This document shows positions 46,798 through 59,641 of a stretch of 64,000 nucleotides of DNA, one piece after another. A model generated the notes under the pieces. That model saw nothing but the letters and a program-made list of their open reading frames with translations, had not been told where the DNA came from and searched no databases. The first letter of the stretch is position 1. Each line of letters starts with the position of its first letter. Origin of the DNA: Hyalella azteca (taxonomy: Eukaryota; Arthropoda; Malacostraca; Amphipoda; Hyalellidae); the NCBI RefSeq assembly GCF_000764305.2, contig NW_025930401.1, forward strand, positions 62,001-126,000, written 5' to 3'. Position numbers and translations under genes: made by a program.

Positions 46798-49700
46798 GTT
46801 GCCGATTCTTGAACTTTTCGTGACTTGATTCACAAGGGATCCGGCCTATGGAACCCGATCTTTCTATAGCTGACGATTGATTGAGATAGCTGCTGGACTT
46901 ATTATTAAACCTAGCATGGACGTACCTCCTCAATAATACCGACGCCGACACTATAGGTCAACCTCTCCAGACCTGCATTTAAGTTCAATCAGAGGCTGCA
47001 GAACGGCGAAGAGAAGGGCTGAATGTGATGATATTATGATATGTTTATATCCGTGCACGTTGAATTTAATCACCCCCATATAGACTGGACAGATAAATTG
47101 TCCCCTCGAGAAGCGAATCACCCTGCATCCCTTTCACGGCGTCCGTAAATTTCATTTTTACGGTTAAACTCGGAACCAAGCCATCCCACCATATAGGGGT
47201 GGGATGACCGACTCTAAATGTTTTGAACCTGATATTTACTACTGAACTATTAATGGCAGAAGAGCTTCGTCACGAGGAGACGATGGGCTAGAGACACCAC
47301 TTGTCGATGTTATCACTATCAAATGTTATCCTAGAAGAATATTGTTATCCAAGAACAAAAGAAGATTAAATGAATATCATTTGAAGAAGCAAAATCAGAG
47401 AATTGACAAATATCTCCGTTGAATTGGCAAATGTTGACTTTGTGAATATGCCATATACATGTATGACTTTTGTTTAAATATATAAATAAAACTTGTTCGT
47501 AAGGTTGTTCTCAATGAGAAAGTGTCTTGCAAATTTGCAATGATTGCTCTAAATACTAATAATATCATAAAGGGTTGTTAAAGTAATCTAAGTTCTAATC
47601 AATATTGCAGAACATTATAAAAATAAAGATAAATAATTATTAACGTACTAAATTACTGAAGACCCTAGGGCGATTGCTGGTTTCGGAAAGTATTCGGCCT
47701 TCGCTCAGTAATAAAGCTCTGGCCTACATAGAGAGTCTAGAACTCTAGATCGTTTGTACACAAAATATTAAGAAGTATATGGAAAAATCTCACAGGTAAA
47801 AATTTATAATTTGGTGAACGTTTGTAAACTTCAGACTAAGACTGTTTATAGTAAGAAATAATCCTGGAATATTACTTTTAAGTAAATCTCATTGACCGAC
47901 GAGACGAATATTCTTATGCTGAAGCTTTGGTAAATTCGTCTTTGACTGATTGGATTTCCACGATGAAATTTGCTACTACGTCCTCAACTAAAACACATTC
48001 CTTCTCGCCGTTATCGTGACGGTCAGAAATCTATGTAAATATAAATGAGCAAAAATTCCTATGATTTTCAATCGTTTTAATTGATGTTCATATCCGTTAT
48101 TCAAGGTTTACTTGATATTTTTTCATGCTTACTAAGCACGTTCATACAAACTAGCGGGAATAATCTATTTAATCGTTTCAAGTGCGGGCAGCGAGCTACA
48201 ACCTCGGTTGCGATGAATTGAGGATTTTTATTGATAAAGGATTTCCATGTCTGCCATATCCTATACGCCGCGACCCATCTTCTGGCCATACAAATAAATA
48301 TTTTTCATAGGCTTTTCAAGCGTACAATAAATGTACGCAATACGCCACAAATAAGTAGGAATGGGAAATTGTTATGCTATTTGACTTGATATGATAAGTG
48401 ATAACTCGTGAGGAGTTCTATGATTTGTCAATTTATTAGTAGAAAAAAGTACGCGGCGATGCTAAACGCTCGTCGTTTCACAGAATATGTGAGCAAATGT
48501 ACCTAACACTTTTTCATTATTATTTATGATATCAAAATTTGTTTACCTATGGCTTTCGTACATACACTCAGCATACAAATTGTAATTATATTTTCTGCCT
48601 TAATTTTGCAATCAGGATGTCGACGTTGGTCGAGAGGCCTTCAACTATAAAAATGTGGTCACGTGTCCACTTTTTAATGAGATTTCAGGAGTAGCGGATC
48701 TAAATCCTGAATGAAAATTCAGGACTAGAAACGATCGCACCGAAACAACACAATCGATAATTGATCTCACAAAATAAATTAACCTTAAATATAAAATATT
48801 TAAGATGTATGTATCGTAAATGTATCTTGAAGGCTCCCAATGTTCATAACCAGCATCTTATTTAATATCAGATTTAAAGCATTAATTTCTGCTCATAAAA
48901 CGCACATTTACCGGTTATTCAAATTATTTAACAGCTTTTCAATCTTATTCAATCTCCACTTGAGATAAGACATCTCTCAGCTGATAAGACTTGATGATGA
49001 GGGCAATAAAATGCTCAGGTTATCTCTGATGCAGTCTGGCGCTAACTCTGTTATAAGAGGTCTATCCGTTAACACGTTCAGCGATTGGGGAACTTATATT
49101 TAAATTGGGTGATTAGTAGGCCATCAACGATGAACTATTTATTTGTCATTTGATGCAAAGAGTTAAATAAGTCTCGCTGTAAGTATTTCAGATAACTGTC
49201 TCACAGTTATAAATGAAGCCGTCAATTGGAGCTGTAAAATTATGCATTACTTTAGTAATTAAACTATTTTGATCATGGTTGTTGCATTTACGATTGCCCT
49301 CAAACATTTCTGTCTTTGAAGGTTCTTCCACATTTTTATAGAAGTTTACCAGACTCCCATACAGATCAACGTGGTCGAAACTGTGTTTCAAACAGCTTGT
49401 GAGAGGAAATTATGATCCGCCTTGAGTTAATGGTCACTCAAGAAAGCGTTGTTAAGATGAATAATGTTACTGGAAATATGTAAATTTTGACGCGAAAGTA
49501 AGTAATTCCCATTATGATGCTGAAAATATTGTATTGGAATCATCCTTTGCATGAGAAGGATCCATGCTAAAGTATAGACGTGGATATGTCCACTTGGCTT
49601 AACTCGATAGTGATCAAATTACGGGTATCCAGTTGTCTGAAATTATAAATAAAGTTTGGTATCTGTTTTATTATTGTTTCATGTGAAAATACACATGCAA

Positions 49701-50338
49701 CTGATCTTTCCGTCATCGGCGCAGCTCCAAAAACTGAACAGAATTAGGGATTTTGCGGAATACAGCGAAATTTGAATTGTAAATCCTGATTAAGGATAGG
49801 CATGAAGCTCATATTGAATGATTCGAGACAGATTTTAATTTCTCTCATCTTTTTTATATGCCCAATTTTGTTTCGATATATTTTTGACTAAAATTATTTC
49901 ACAGCAGGTTATCTTCACGATAATTTTTGGTTCTATGAAATTATAAGGGTGCATGTATAGAGCTCGGATCATTGCTTAGCACAACGCTTATTAGTGAAAG
50001 CTAAAGATAGTTAATTTAGAAGGGTGCTAAAGCTACTCTGCGTGTAAAATATCATAATTAATAAATGCACCGCCGTCAACACAAACACAGTATATGAAAA
50101 GGGGATTGATTTATTAACCTGATTGATTGTTTGGGCCGACTGAATCTTTAAATAATTTAATGCTAAAAAGATATCAAGTGAGAGGAGATATCAAGTGTGA
50201 TATCAAGATATCTCAGAGGGATATCTCTCACCGCTCAAGATATCAAGTGAGAGGAGAATGCAAAAATAATTTCCCTCGGACTGAAAAAGCAATGCTGTAA
50301 ATCTTTCAAGTACGACTCTCGTCACACGCTGTTTTTAC
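46798..50338 (+). repeat. Segmental spacer between GPCR B and C
   Basis: Colinear with 55229-58670. It begins mid-way through a repeat (gttgccgattcttgaacttt) at the N. It contains no coding exon. At 50160-50250 gatatc-containing units are duplicated and inverted relative to the other spacers. Confidence 0.8.
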
Positions 50339-50362
50339 GCATAAGTTTTCGCACGTCCTCAG

Positions 50363-50478
50363 GATCTCGAAGCTCCGCTCTCACATGGATTTGATACCAA
50401 GTGTCAGTTCTCGGCTTTCTTCCGCTACACGAACGCCATCTCCGAGTGGACTACGATCGGGCTTATGGCTCTTGAAAG
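50363..50478 (+). CDS. GPCR C exon 2 (TM3), GC donor
   Basis: Identical to exon 2 of A and B. The acceptor cacgtcctcag is intact although its intron 1 is almost wholly deleted. Confidence 0.85.
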
Positions 50479-51255
50479 GCGAGTTTCAAGTCAGGGTATA
50501 CTTATCGATCATGGCATTTCAGGATACTGCGTTCTTGAATATGGAGTTCAGCACCACATAATTTAATTAACAAGTCAATCGGATAATTCTTATTGAATTT
50601 TAATTTTTGAAATAATATTTTATATTGAACGAATAAATTCATGAAGCTGGATGGGATATAACTTTGATAATCTGAATGCTCACATCTTTGGCAAGTAATC
50701 AGGGATAGCCGTCAATATTGTGCACTAGCTATTTTCCGCAATAATATTGGGTGCCTAGATGAAACGGTAACTGGTCTACGGTACCAGGTTAAACGATTGA
50801 TGTCTCCAATGACTGTATTCACGCCCTCTATTAGTTCAAAAGCTGTATTATGTTATAAATCTTAACTTTGACAATAATATTAAGGGTTTTTGTATAGGCG
50901 AAAGTCTATTTTTAAGTTGAAGCACGTCCTACTCTGAATTAAATAACTCTAAATTTGTAAGCTGTACGGGTTCAGAGATAATTGTAACTCACATGGATCG
51001 AAAAAACTGTTTGGTCTTCAATTTTTTCCAACTTATCGTGAACGTTGTTTGCTTCTCATTTGCTACTTCTATTGCAGTTCATTAAATCAGACAAGAGTCG
51101 TTTTATAGTCAAAATTTATCTTATTGATTCATGATTCAGAAGTAGAAATACTATCCATTTGAGTGTTCTAAACAATATCCTTTCGATAATTTTCAGCGGA
51201 ATCGTTTACTGTCGTGACGGTGTCCCATCATCCAAAGATTTGCTTGTCTCCGCAG

Positions 51256-51388
51256 GTTCATCACGATCAGTCGATATGCTCGGTGGCAGAAAGGCGGCTA
51301 TCGCTGGTTCACTCCCAAAAAGTCTGCGTGTTACTGCCTCCTGATATGGATAGTGGGTGTCGGCTTGCAGCTGCCAACGCTTCTCGAG
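51256..51388 (+). CDS. GPCR C exon 3 (TM4)
   Basis: Two small differences from A/B: a synonymous Tyr codon and C-L-L-I-W for C-L-M-I-W. Donor GAG|GTGAAA. Confidence 0.88.
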
Positions 51389-51564
51389 GTGAAATACGCT
51401 TCACCCTCCGATTTTTTTTTCTTTCCTCGGTGAAAAATCGGTAATAATGATCTTACTTGCACAATATAACCTTTATCTTTTGTCATTGTGAGACTTTTGA
51501 AATACATTTAACCAATGTTTCAGGTCAATTATATACGCCATTTGCACTGCGACGGAAAATAACT

Positions 51565-52581
51565 GCAGGTGTTGGACAAAATAAGGGAAACACCTGACAT
51601 TTTGATATCGTAATTTTCGAACATGTTATCAACAGTAAAATCGTGACATATTTTTACGTTTTATTGTTTATTGCTGCATGCTAATCAATACTTTATCCCT
51701 GCAAAGATATTTCTAGTAAATTTCCATGTCTATTACATAACCTACAACCTATAAATGGCAAATCTCTCTGCCTTTCAAAGAGGCCAAATTGTTGGTACCC
51801 ATATGGCAGGTGCTAGTGTGACAGAAACTTCCCGAATGCTTGACGTTTCTAGAGGTGCTTTCTCAAAAGTAATGACTACTTTTGTAAGAGAAGGAAAAAC
51901 GTCCTCAGCAAAGCACAGGTCTGGCTGAAAGTCAAAGTTTTCTGAGAGAGACCGTCATTACCTATATCGAATTGTGAGGGACAATCGAAAAACCACGGCT
52001 CTTAAAATTACTGCACCTCAATGGGCACCTACTGAACCCAGTTTCCATAAAGACTGTCCGTCGACAGCTGCCCAGATCTGGATTCTATGCGAGACCTGCA
52101 ATTAGAAAAGCTATGGTTTCAAATACAATTGCTTCAATGCGTTCAGAGTGATGTAAAAACCTCCAGAATTTGTTATTCAAGCTGTGGAAAATGTAAGCTT
52201 CTCTGACAAATCATTGTTTACCTTAATTTTCAACCTCTGGCCGAGTTTACGTTTAATTCGAGACAGCCTCACGTGAAAGATTCTAATGAAGTTGAGCGTC
52301 TCATTTGGCCACCACAATCACCAAACCTGAATATTATCGAGCATTTATGGTCGAATTTAGAGATGCAAGTCAGAAGCCTATTCCCGCCGGCATCGTTTTT
52401 AAAGAGCTGGACGGAATTTTGTCTGAAGAAAGGGTTAAAATTCCTTTGGAAAAAATTCACAATTTGTATGAATCAATACCTTGTAGAATTGAGGATGTAA
52501 TTGCCGCAAAAGGTGGACCGACACCATACTAAAATATATTTTTGATTTCTCGGGTATTTCCCATATTATGACTTACCCCTG
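51565..52581 (+). mobile_element. Degenerate Tc1-like transposon in GPCR C intron 3
   Basis: Same insertion as at 40085, but with an internal deletion removing the H-G-G and D-N-A-P core and without the SINE. It keeps the N-terminal LSAFQRGQIVGTHMAGASVT and a C-terminal ERLIWPPQSPNLNIIEHLW. Frameshifts and stops present. Copies A and D lack it. Confidence 0.87.
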
Positions 52582-52600
52582 TACGTTATTACTTGAACAG

Positions 52601-52800
52601 GCTGGCCCGTTTTTCGGAAAATTCGGCTACAACACTGACACTGTAAAGTGCGACTTTGTCAGTGACCAACCTGAAAATTTCGGAATGCGTGACGTCTTCT
52701 TTCTGATGGAGGCTCCTGTTTCGTGTGTTCTAATACTCGTGGGCTACAGCGCCAGCATCGTGCGCATCAAGAGCAGGGCAAAGTTCATGCGACAGTTTGG
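52601..52800 (+). CDS. GPCR C exon 4 (TM5)
   Basis: Encodes AGPFFGKFGYNTDTVKCDFV and APVSCVLILVGYSASIVRIK. Differs from A only toward its 3' end (S-A-S versus I-A-I; S-R-A-K versus S-S-T-R). Confidence 0.9.
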
Positions 52801-53599
52801 GTGAGAAACTAAGTGCATGGTTGACATAGCAAATCAAGTGACTTTCTATTTAGGCGTAAACAGCAATTTTTATTTGAAATTTATTGAATATTATACTGAT
52901 GCTGCTAAATTTTTCAACAATATTTATCGTTGAACAGAAACGCGCAACATATGTACACCGAATGCCTGGGTTCCCGCAAGGTTACCGCAGTAGCGGAACG
53001 GCTGATAACTCTTTTGACTTTTTAAACTTCTTGAGCAGTTTATTAAACACATTTTGGCTCATTAATTTTTTTAAGTTTTTTGTAAATTTTAAAAATATTT
53101 TTTGGAACACTTGCAAACACTCATTGGGTTAAAAAGAGGACCGTGTAACGGTCACATTGCGATCCTTAGTATCCTTGGTATTCTTAGTATCTCTAGGATT
53201 TGTTTCGGACGTAGAAGTCCCAGCTAGACCACGATGGATCGCCTCCAGCAGCTTCTGTCACCACTTGATCACGACAATTTATTGTTATGCATATTGCGTA
53301 GGCTTCGTGAACATGAGCTTATTTTTCTGCAACATGTTATTTATATAAACACCCGACATTCTCACGGTCTGTACTTGATTTAGTACCAAATCAGAACCTG
53401 CCAGGTATCAACTTATATGTCAATGTTATCATAAATTATTAACTACGAGATAAATGACCTAGCAGGGGGAAAATTTTATTCGTTAGCTCCAGCAAAATGC
53501 AAGGCGATAATTTTTGAACATTCAGGAAATGGTGCTCTATTTTGTACAATTTTTCTCTTGTTTTACTGAAATCAAGTTGAGATTGATTGTCAAATTCTA

Positions 53600-53820
53600 A
53601 CAAAATTGAGGCAATAATCGTTCACGCAATCATAATTTTTACAGCAATCATCTTTTTTTATTGAGGCAATAATCGTTCACGCAATCATAATTTTTACAGC
53701 AATCATCTTTTTTTTTAAGTTCTCGTTGAGCATCTTTGCTCGATTCACTAAATCATAATTTTAACAGCAATCATCTTTTTTTTAAGTTCTCGTTGAGCAT
53801 CTTTGCTCGATTCACTACGT
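53600..53820. repeat. Interleaved tandem repeats in GPCR C intron 4
   Basis: Two ~55-bp units (aggcaataatcgttcacgca ... agcaatcatctttttt) overlap two further units (aagttctcgttgagcatctt). No function inferred. Confidence 0.85.
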
Positions 53821-53921
53821 ACAAGACTTAAAACAATGTATTTTTATTTCAGTGTAGTATTTCTAAACTAAGCTCGTTTGGATAGCAAGATTTGATCTGA
53901 CCCACGAATTTTTCACTTCAG

Positions 53922-54303
53922 GACTAGTGAGTTCAACAAGAAGATCGCCAAGCGAAACAGAAAAACAATGAATTTCTACTACAGCCGGATAGCCGTTTAC
54001 TTCTTGTGCGTTGTCCCTGTCTGCGTGTGGAATACGGTGGTTCCAGAAAATGAGTTTGGTAAACCGTGCAATCAAATCATGGGAATCTACATTTACTGTC
54101 TGTACTGGATCCAGTATGCTGCAAACATCTTTATTTACGCCCGATCGATGCCTCCATACAATAAAGCCTTCAAACAAATGTTACACGCTCTCATACCTTG
54201 CTATTATCGGCCAGACGAGCAAAACCTTATCATGAAAACGGAGCTGAAGAAAGGGCACATGGTGAATGTTATTTCCATGCAAATATATAATAAATCATTG
54301 TAA
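53922..54303 (+). CDS. GPCR C exon 5 (TM6-TM7, short tail)
   Basis: Acceptor cttcag|G, stop TAA at 54301-54303. Clearly diverged from A and D (for example NFYYSRIAVYFLCVVPVCVW), unlike the near-identical exons 2-4. A candidate AATAAA lies at 54636. Confidence 0.88.
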
Positions 54304-54828
54304 ATAGAAATCATTGTAAATTGATGTCTTCGCCAACGTAGGGCAGTGACGCCGTGACTTAGGATTTCCTGTCAGAATTCTCAGGCATGATGGCCTAACG
54401 TTTGAAATACAAATTATACTTCTTCCAAGCTAGCACTTGCTCTGTCCTAATATTTTTACTTTGGTGAGTTTGAAATTAGTACACTATGCTCTCTATGAGA
54501 ATCCTTGCTGAAAATCAATGTTATAGATTTAATACTGATATAATTCTGTATGTACAGTATATTACCTTGGCGAGTAAATGTTCAATCAAAAGCTTTTTTC
54601 AGTAGTTTTTGCTATATAGGCATTTGCCATTGATTAATAAAATCCTGAGGCACCACTCTATTCGATCATAATGGCGTGGTTAAATATGTTAGAGGCAGCT
54701 AAAGGTTCATACTAATATGATTTCTGAGCTTCTATCTCATATCGACGGGGTGCGCGTTGGAGGCCAGCAATACCAAATTCCCCCATCACTTCGTATTCCT
54801 TTTCGCTGACAGACATAGAAGAAAAATG

Positions 54829-54966
54829 TAACTCAGTACTCACTGCAGTGACAGAGAGCGCATTTTCTCGTCCGTCCGTCCGTAAAATCACGGACAGACA
54901 GACGGACGGACGGACATGACGAGCACAATAGCGCCTTTTTTCCATAAATGAGAAAATGCGCTACAA
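54829..54966 (+). repeat. Short dispersed repeat, copy 4
   Basis: Nearly identical to copy 3 at 42240, including flanks. Confidence 0.88.
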
Positions 54967-57066
54967 AGCTTATAGAATTCTGAGCTCGATTGAAGCCTTT
55001 GGCACATATTTCCTGCATGGTAGTAAATCACCCAGCCCAATAGCAACAAGTCGTCAAAACAATTACCGAGGCCAATCATAACGGTGCAGCATATTTATAT
55101 TGCACATAACCGAACCTATTCACGAGAGAAATCTCAGTACACCAAAGAGCCGTCAGTACACAATCAGTCTTTCAGGATTTATAGAATAGAATAGAAGTGT
55201 CGGCGTTGAAGAAATAGGCCCATGGCCTGTTGCCGATTCTTGAACTTTTCGTGACTTGATTCACAAGGGATCCGGCCTATGGAACCCGATCTTTCTATAG
55301 CTGACGATTGATTGAGATAGCTGCTGGACTTATTATTAAACCTAGCATGGACGTACCTCCTCAATAATACCGACGCCGACACTATAGGTCAACCTCTCCA
55401 GACCTGCATTTAAGTTCAATCAGAGGCTGCAGAACGGCGAAGAGAAGGGCTGAATGTGATGATATTATGATATGTTTATATCCGTGCACGTTGAATTTAA
55501 TCACCCCCATATAGACTGGACAGATAAATTGTCCCCTCGAGAAGCGAATCACCCTGCATCCCTTTCACGGCGTCCGTAAATTTCATTTTTACGGTTAAAC
55601 TCGGAACCAAGCCATCCCACCATATAGGGGTGTGATGACTGACTCTAAATGTTTTGAACCTGATATTTACTACTGAACTATTAATGGCAGAAGAGCTTCG
55701 TCACGAGGAGACGATGGGCTAGAGACACCACTTGTCGATGTTATCACTATCAAATGTTATCCTAGAAGAATATTGTTATCCAAGAACAAAAGAAGATTAA
55801 ATGAATATCATTTGAAGAAGCAAAATCAGGGAATTGACAAATATCTCCGTTGAATTGGCAAATGTTGACTTTTGCGAATATGCTAAATTTGACTTTTGTT
55901 GAAATATATATAAATATAGCTTGTTCGTAAGGTTATTCTCAATGAGAAAGTGTCTTGCAAATTTGCAATGATTTCTCTCTAAATAATAACAATAATATCA
56001 TATAGAGTTGTTAAAGTAATCTAAGTTTTAAACAATATTGCAGAACATTATAAAAAATAAACTTAAATAATTAATAACGTACTAAATTACTGAAGAACCT
56101 AGGGCGATTGCTGGCTTCGGAAGGTATTTGGCCTTCGCTCAGATATATAGATCTGGCCTACATTGAGGGTCTAGAACGTTTGTACACAAAAGAAATATAT
56201 GGAAAAATCTCACAGGAAAAATTTCATAATTTGGTGAACTTTCGTAAGTTTCAGACTAAGACTGTTTAATAAGAAATAATCCTGGAATATTCCTTTAAAA
56301 GTACATCTCAATGGCCGACGAAGTTTCTTATTCTGGTGCTTTGGTAAATTCGTCTTTGATTGGATTTCCACGATGAAATTTGCCATGTCCTCAACAAAAA
56401 CACATTCCTTCTCGCCGTTATCGATCGTTACGGTCAAAAATATATGGTAATGTAAATGGGTAAATTTTCCAATGACTTTCAATCGTTTTAATTGATGTAT
56501 TTAATATCCCTTTCCTAACGTTTACTTGATATTTTTTCATGTTTGCTAAGCACGTCCATACAAAGCTAGCGGGAATAATCTATTTAATCGCTTCAGTGCG
56601 GGCAGCGAGCTATAATTAACCTCGGTTGCGATGAATTGAGGATTTTTTTATAGGATTTCCATATGTCTGCCAAACTCCATATACGCCACGAACCTCCTTC
56701 TGGTCATACAAATAAATATTTTTCATAGGCTTTTCAAGCGTACAATAAATGCACAAATAAGTAGGAATGAGAAATGGTTATGCTTATGACTTGATATGAT
56801 AGCTCGTGAGGAGTTAAGTGATTAGTCAATTTAAAAGTAGGAAAAGAACACGGCGATGCTAAACGCTCGTCATTTCACAGCATATGTGACCATGAGACTC
56901 TTTTTTATTATTATTTATGATATCAACATTTTTTTACCTATGGCGTTCGTACAGAAAACTCAGTACACAAATTCTAAATTAAATTCTCTGCCTTATTATT
57001 CCAATCGGGATGTCGGGGTAGGTCGAGAGGCCTTCTAACTATAAAATGTGATCACAGGTCCATTTT

Positions 57067-57208
57067 TAGCGCATTTTCTCATTTATGGAAAAAGGCCCTA
57101 TTGTGCTCGTCATGTCTGTCTGTCCGTCCGTACGTCTGGTTCACGTTTTCGTCGACGAGAAAATAAGTTCTCTAGATGTCACTCACTGCAGTGAGTACTG
57201 CGTTATAT
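57067..57208 (-). repeat. Short dispersed repeat, copy 5 (inverted)
   Basis: Same family on the minus strand (gcgcattttctcatttatgg ... actcactgcagtgagt). Absent from the parallel spacers at 43480 and 48680, so it inserted after the spacer duplications. Confidence 0.88.
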
Positions 57209-58721
57209 TTTTTAATTAGATTTCAGGTGAAGCGGATTTGAATCCTAAATGAAAATTCAGGATTAGAAACGATTACACCAAAACAACACAATCGATAATT
57301 GATCTCACAAATAAATGAACCTCAGAAATAAAATATTTAAGATGTATGTATCGTAAAGGTATCTTGAAGGCTCCCAATGTTCATATCCAGCCTCTTATTT
57401 AATATCAGATTTAAAGCATTAATTTCTGCGCATGGAGCGCACATTGGCCGGTTATTCAAATTATTTAACGGCACTTCAATCTTATTCAATCTCCACTTGA
57501 GATAAGACATCTCTCAGCTGATAAGACTTGATGATGAGGGCAATCAAATGCTCAGGTTATCTCGGATGCAGTCTGGCGCTAACTCTGTTATAAGAGGTCT
57601 ATCCGTTAACACGTTCAGCGATTTGGGAAACTTATATTTAAATTGGGTGATTAGTAGGCCATCAACGATGAACTATTTATTTACCATTTGATGCTAAGAG
57701 TTAAATAAATCTCGCTGTAAGTATTTCTGATAACTGTCTCACCGTTATAAATGAAGCCGTCAATTAGACCTGTAAAATTATACAACGTCTGACATTAACT
57801 ATTACGATTGTCCTGAAACATTTCTATGTTCGGAGGTTCTTTCACATTTAATATAAGTTTACCAGACGCTCATACAGATCAACTTGGTCAAAAATTTGTT
57901 TCAAATAGCTTTTGAGAGGAAATTATCCGCCTTGAGTTGAAATGGTCACTCAAAAACGCTCTGTTAAGTTGAATAATGTTACTGAAAATGCATAAATTTC
58001 AACGTGAAAGTAAGTAATTTCAATCACGATGCTGAAAATATTGTAATGGATTCATCCTTTGCCTAAAGTATAGATGAGAATATGTCCACTTGGCTGAACT
58101 TGATAGTGATAAAATTTAGGGTATCCTGCATGTTGTTTAAAATGATAAAGTTTGGTATCTGTTTTATTGTTTGATGCGAAAATGCTTGTGCAAGAAACCT
58201 TTCCGAGATCGTCGCAGTTCCAAAAAATTACCAAAATTAGGGATTTTGTGGATTAGAAGGCTGCATATATTGAGTTCGGATCATTGCATAGCACAACACT
58301 TATTAGTGAAAGCTAATAAGTGTTGTGCTAAGGGTGCTAAAGCTACTATGTGTGTGAAATATAGTAATTTAAACGCACTGCCGTCACACTCCCATAGGAT
58401 GTAAAGGGAAGTTTTTTTATTAAAGTGATTGATTGTTTGGGCAGACTGCATTTCGAAATATTTTTATTTATTCTTTTCTATTTATCAGGAAAGACGAATC
58501 ATTTTTCAATTTCTAAATTTTCATTGTTTTGCAATTCCCTTTAGCGGTATTAATAAATTCAAGATATCAGGTAAGAGGAGATGCAGAAATAATTTCCCTC
58601 GGACTGAAAAAGCAATGCTGTAAAATTTCCAAGTACGACTCTCGTCAAACGCGGTTTTTACGCAGAAATTCCCCTTACCTTCTACCGCCCTCAGCTCGTA
58701 GCATCTCCAACAGCAGGCGTG

Positions 58722-59304
58722 ATGCAGTGGGTCACCTTCGTATTTCTATAGCGCTAATGCAGGTGTCCACAAACGCATTCATGATCGCCTATCCTCCGTC
58801 AGAAGGTAATTCTCTCATCCCCGGAGATACTATCATCCTGAAGCAAAATCTCCTCACTACACTTAATAAATATATTATAATCTTCCAGCATAGCCAAAGA
58901 ACAACAAAGAGTTTAGCAATAACTACCCTGGGGCCTCTTCAATTTACAACTCGAAATAATGGTTCTGAAAGAACTGAACTACAGAGAATTGAATTCAAAA
59001 ACTCAAGTGCAAATATGAACACTGACGCGATGTCCCAACCCGATCCATGCGCTGGTGGTTGTGAGAAGAACCAGACGTTGGGCATGAATTGACTATGACA
59101 GTCATCCTTGTTGGCGGGATTGGCAATGGAATCACAATTCTCATACTTATTCATCAAATGATTCTAGGACAGAGACAGCAACAGATTCGAACGACAGCAT
59201 CGTCGGTTCTTGTGCTAAACCTTGCCATTGCTGACTTGTGCTACAGCGTCTTGTGTCTGCCCTTCGTCTTCTCAATTTACCTCATCATATTCAGATCAGG
59301 TCTA
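58722..59304 (+). pseudogene. GPCR D exon 1 (frameshifted, chimeric)
   Basis: A downstream ATG at 58757 is in frame with the ectodomain (MQVSTNAFMIAYPPSEGN) but stops at 59092. After the deletion the TM1-TM2 frame resumes at T-M-T-V-I-L-V-G-G. Donor GGTCTA|GTAAGT is intact. Confidence 0.88.
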
Positions 59305-59522
59305 GTAAGTTGTTGTGCCAATATGAAATTTTTTTACGGCATTTCGTTCCATGTATTATAACTTAATTGCATCTCGCGAATTTAACGTACGAAAAGAATT
59401 TGTTATAATCAGCATGTTCACATCTTGAACATCCGCAGGTGCATACGTGATGCCATCATTCGCAGCAAAATTGCGCCATTGGTAATAACAAACGACTGAA
59501 TAAAGTTTTCGCACGTCCTCAG

Positions 59523-59641
59523 GATCTTGAAGCCCCGCTCTCACACGGATCTGAGACCAATATTTGTCAATTCTCGGCTTTCTTCCGCTACACGAGCGCC
59601 ATCTCCGAGTGGACTACGATCGGACTTATGGCTCTCGAAAG
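59523..59641 (+). CDS. GPCR D exon 2 (TM3), GC donor
   Basis: 119 bases: encodes DLEAPLSHGSETNICQFSAF with one extra codon, then TSAISEWTTIGLMALE. The GC donor AG|GCGAGT is retained although the exon has diverged. Confidence 0.88.

Larger units (their letters stand above)
50363..54303 (+). pseudogene. GPCR copy C: exons 2-5, exon 1 deleted
   Basis: Open exons at 50363-50478 (TM3), 51256-51388 (TM4), 52601-52800 (TM5) and 53922-54303 (TM6-7, tail), with the same phases as A. Exon 1 and intron 1 are gone: the upstream block that normally precedes the ATG (ends gctgtttttacgca near 50340) runs straight into the bases before exon 2. On its own this copy has no start codon, signal peptide, TM1 or TM2. 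It could contribute exons 4-5 to a transcript starting in B. TM7 reads N-I-F-I-Y. The tail is only ~50 residues after TM7, ending I-Y-N-K-S-L, and lacks the CQLRPK motif of A and D. Confidence 0.82.
54655..58721 (+). repeat. Segmental spacer between GPCR C and D
   Basis: Most complete spacer copy. 54655-55485 matches 42069-42976; 55229-58670 matches 46798-50338. Ends in the receptor 5' flank. No gene seen. Near 58310 the motif ttattagtgaaagctaata forms a hairpin with agtgttgtgcta on both sides. Confidence 0.8.
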
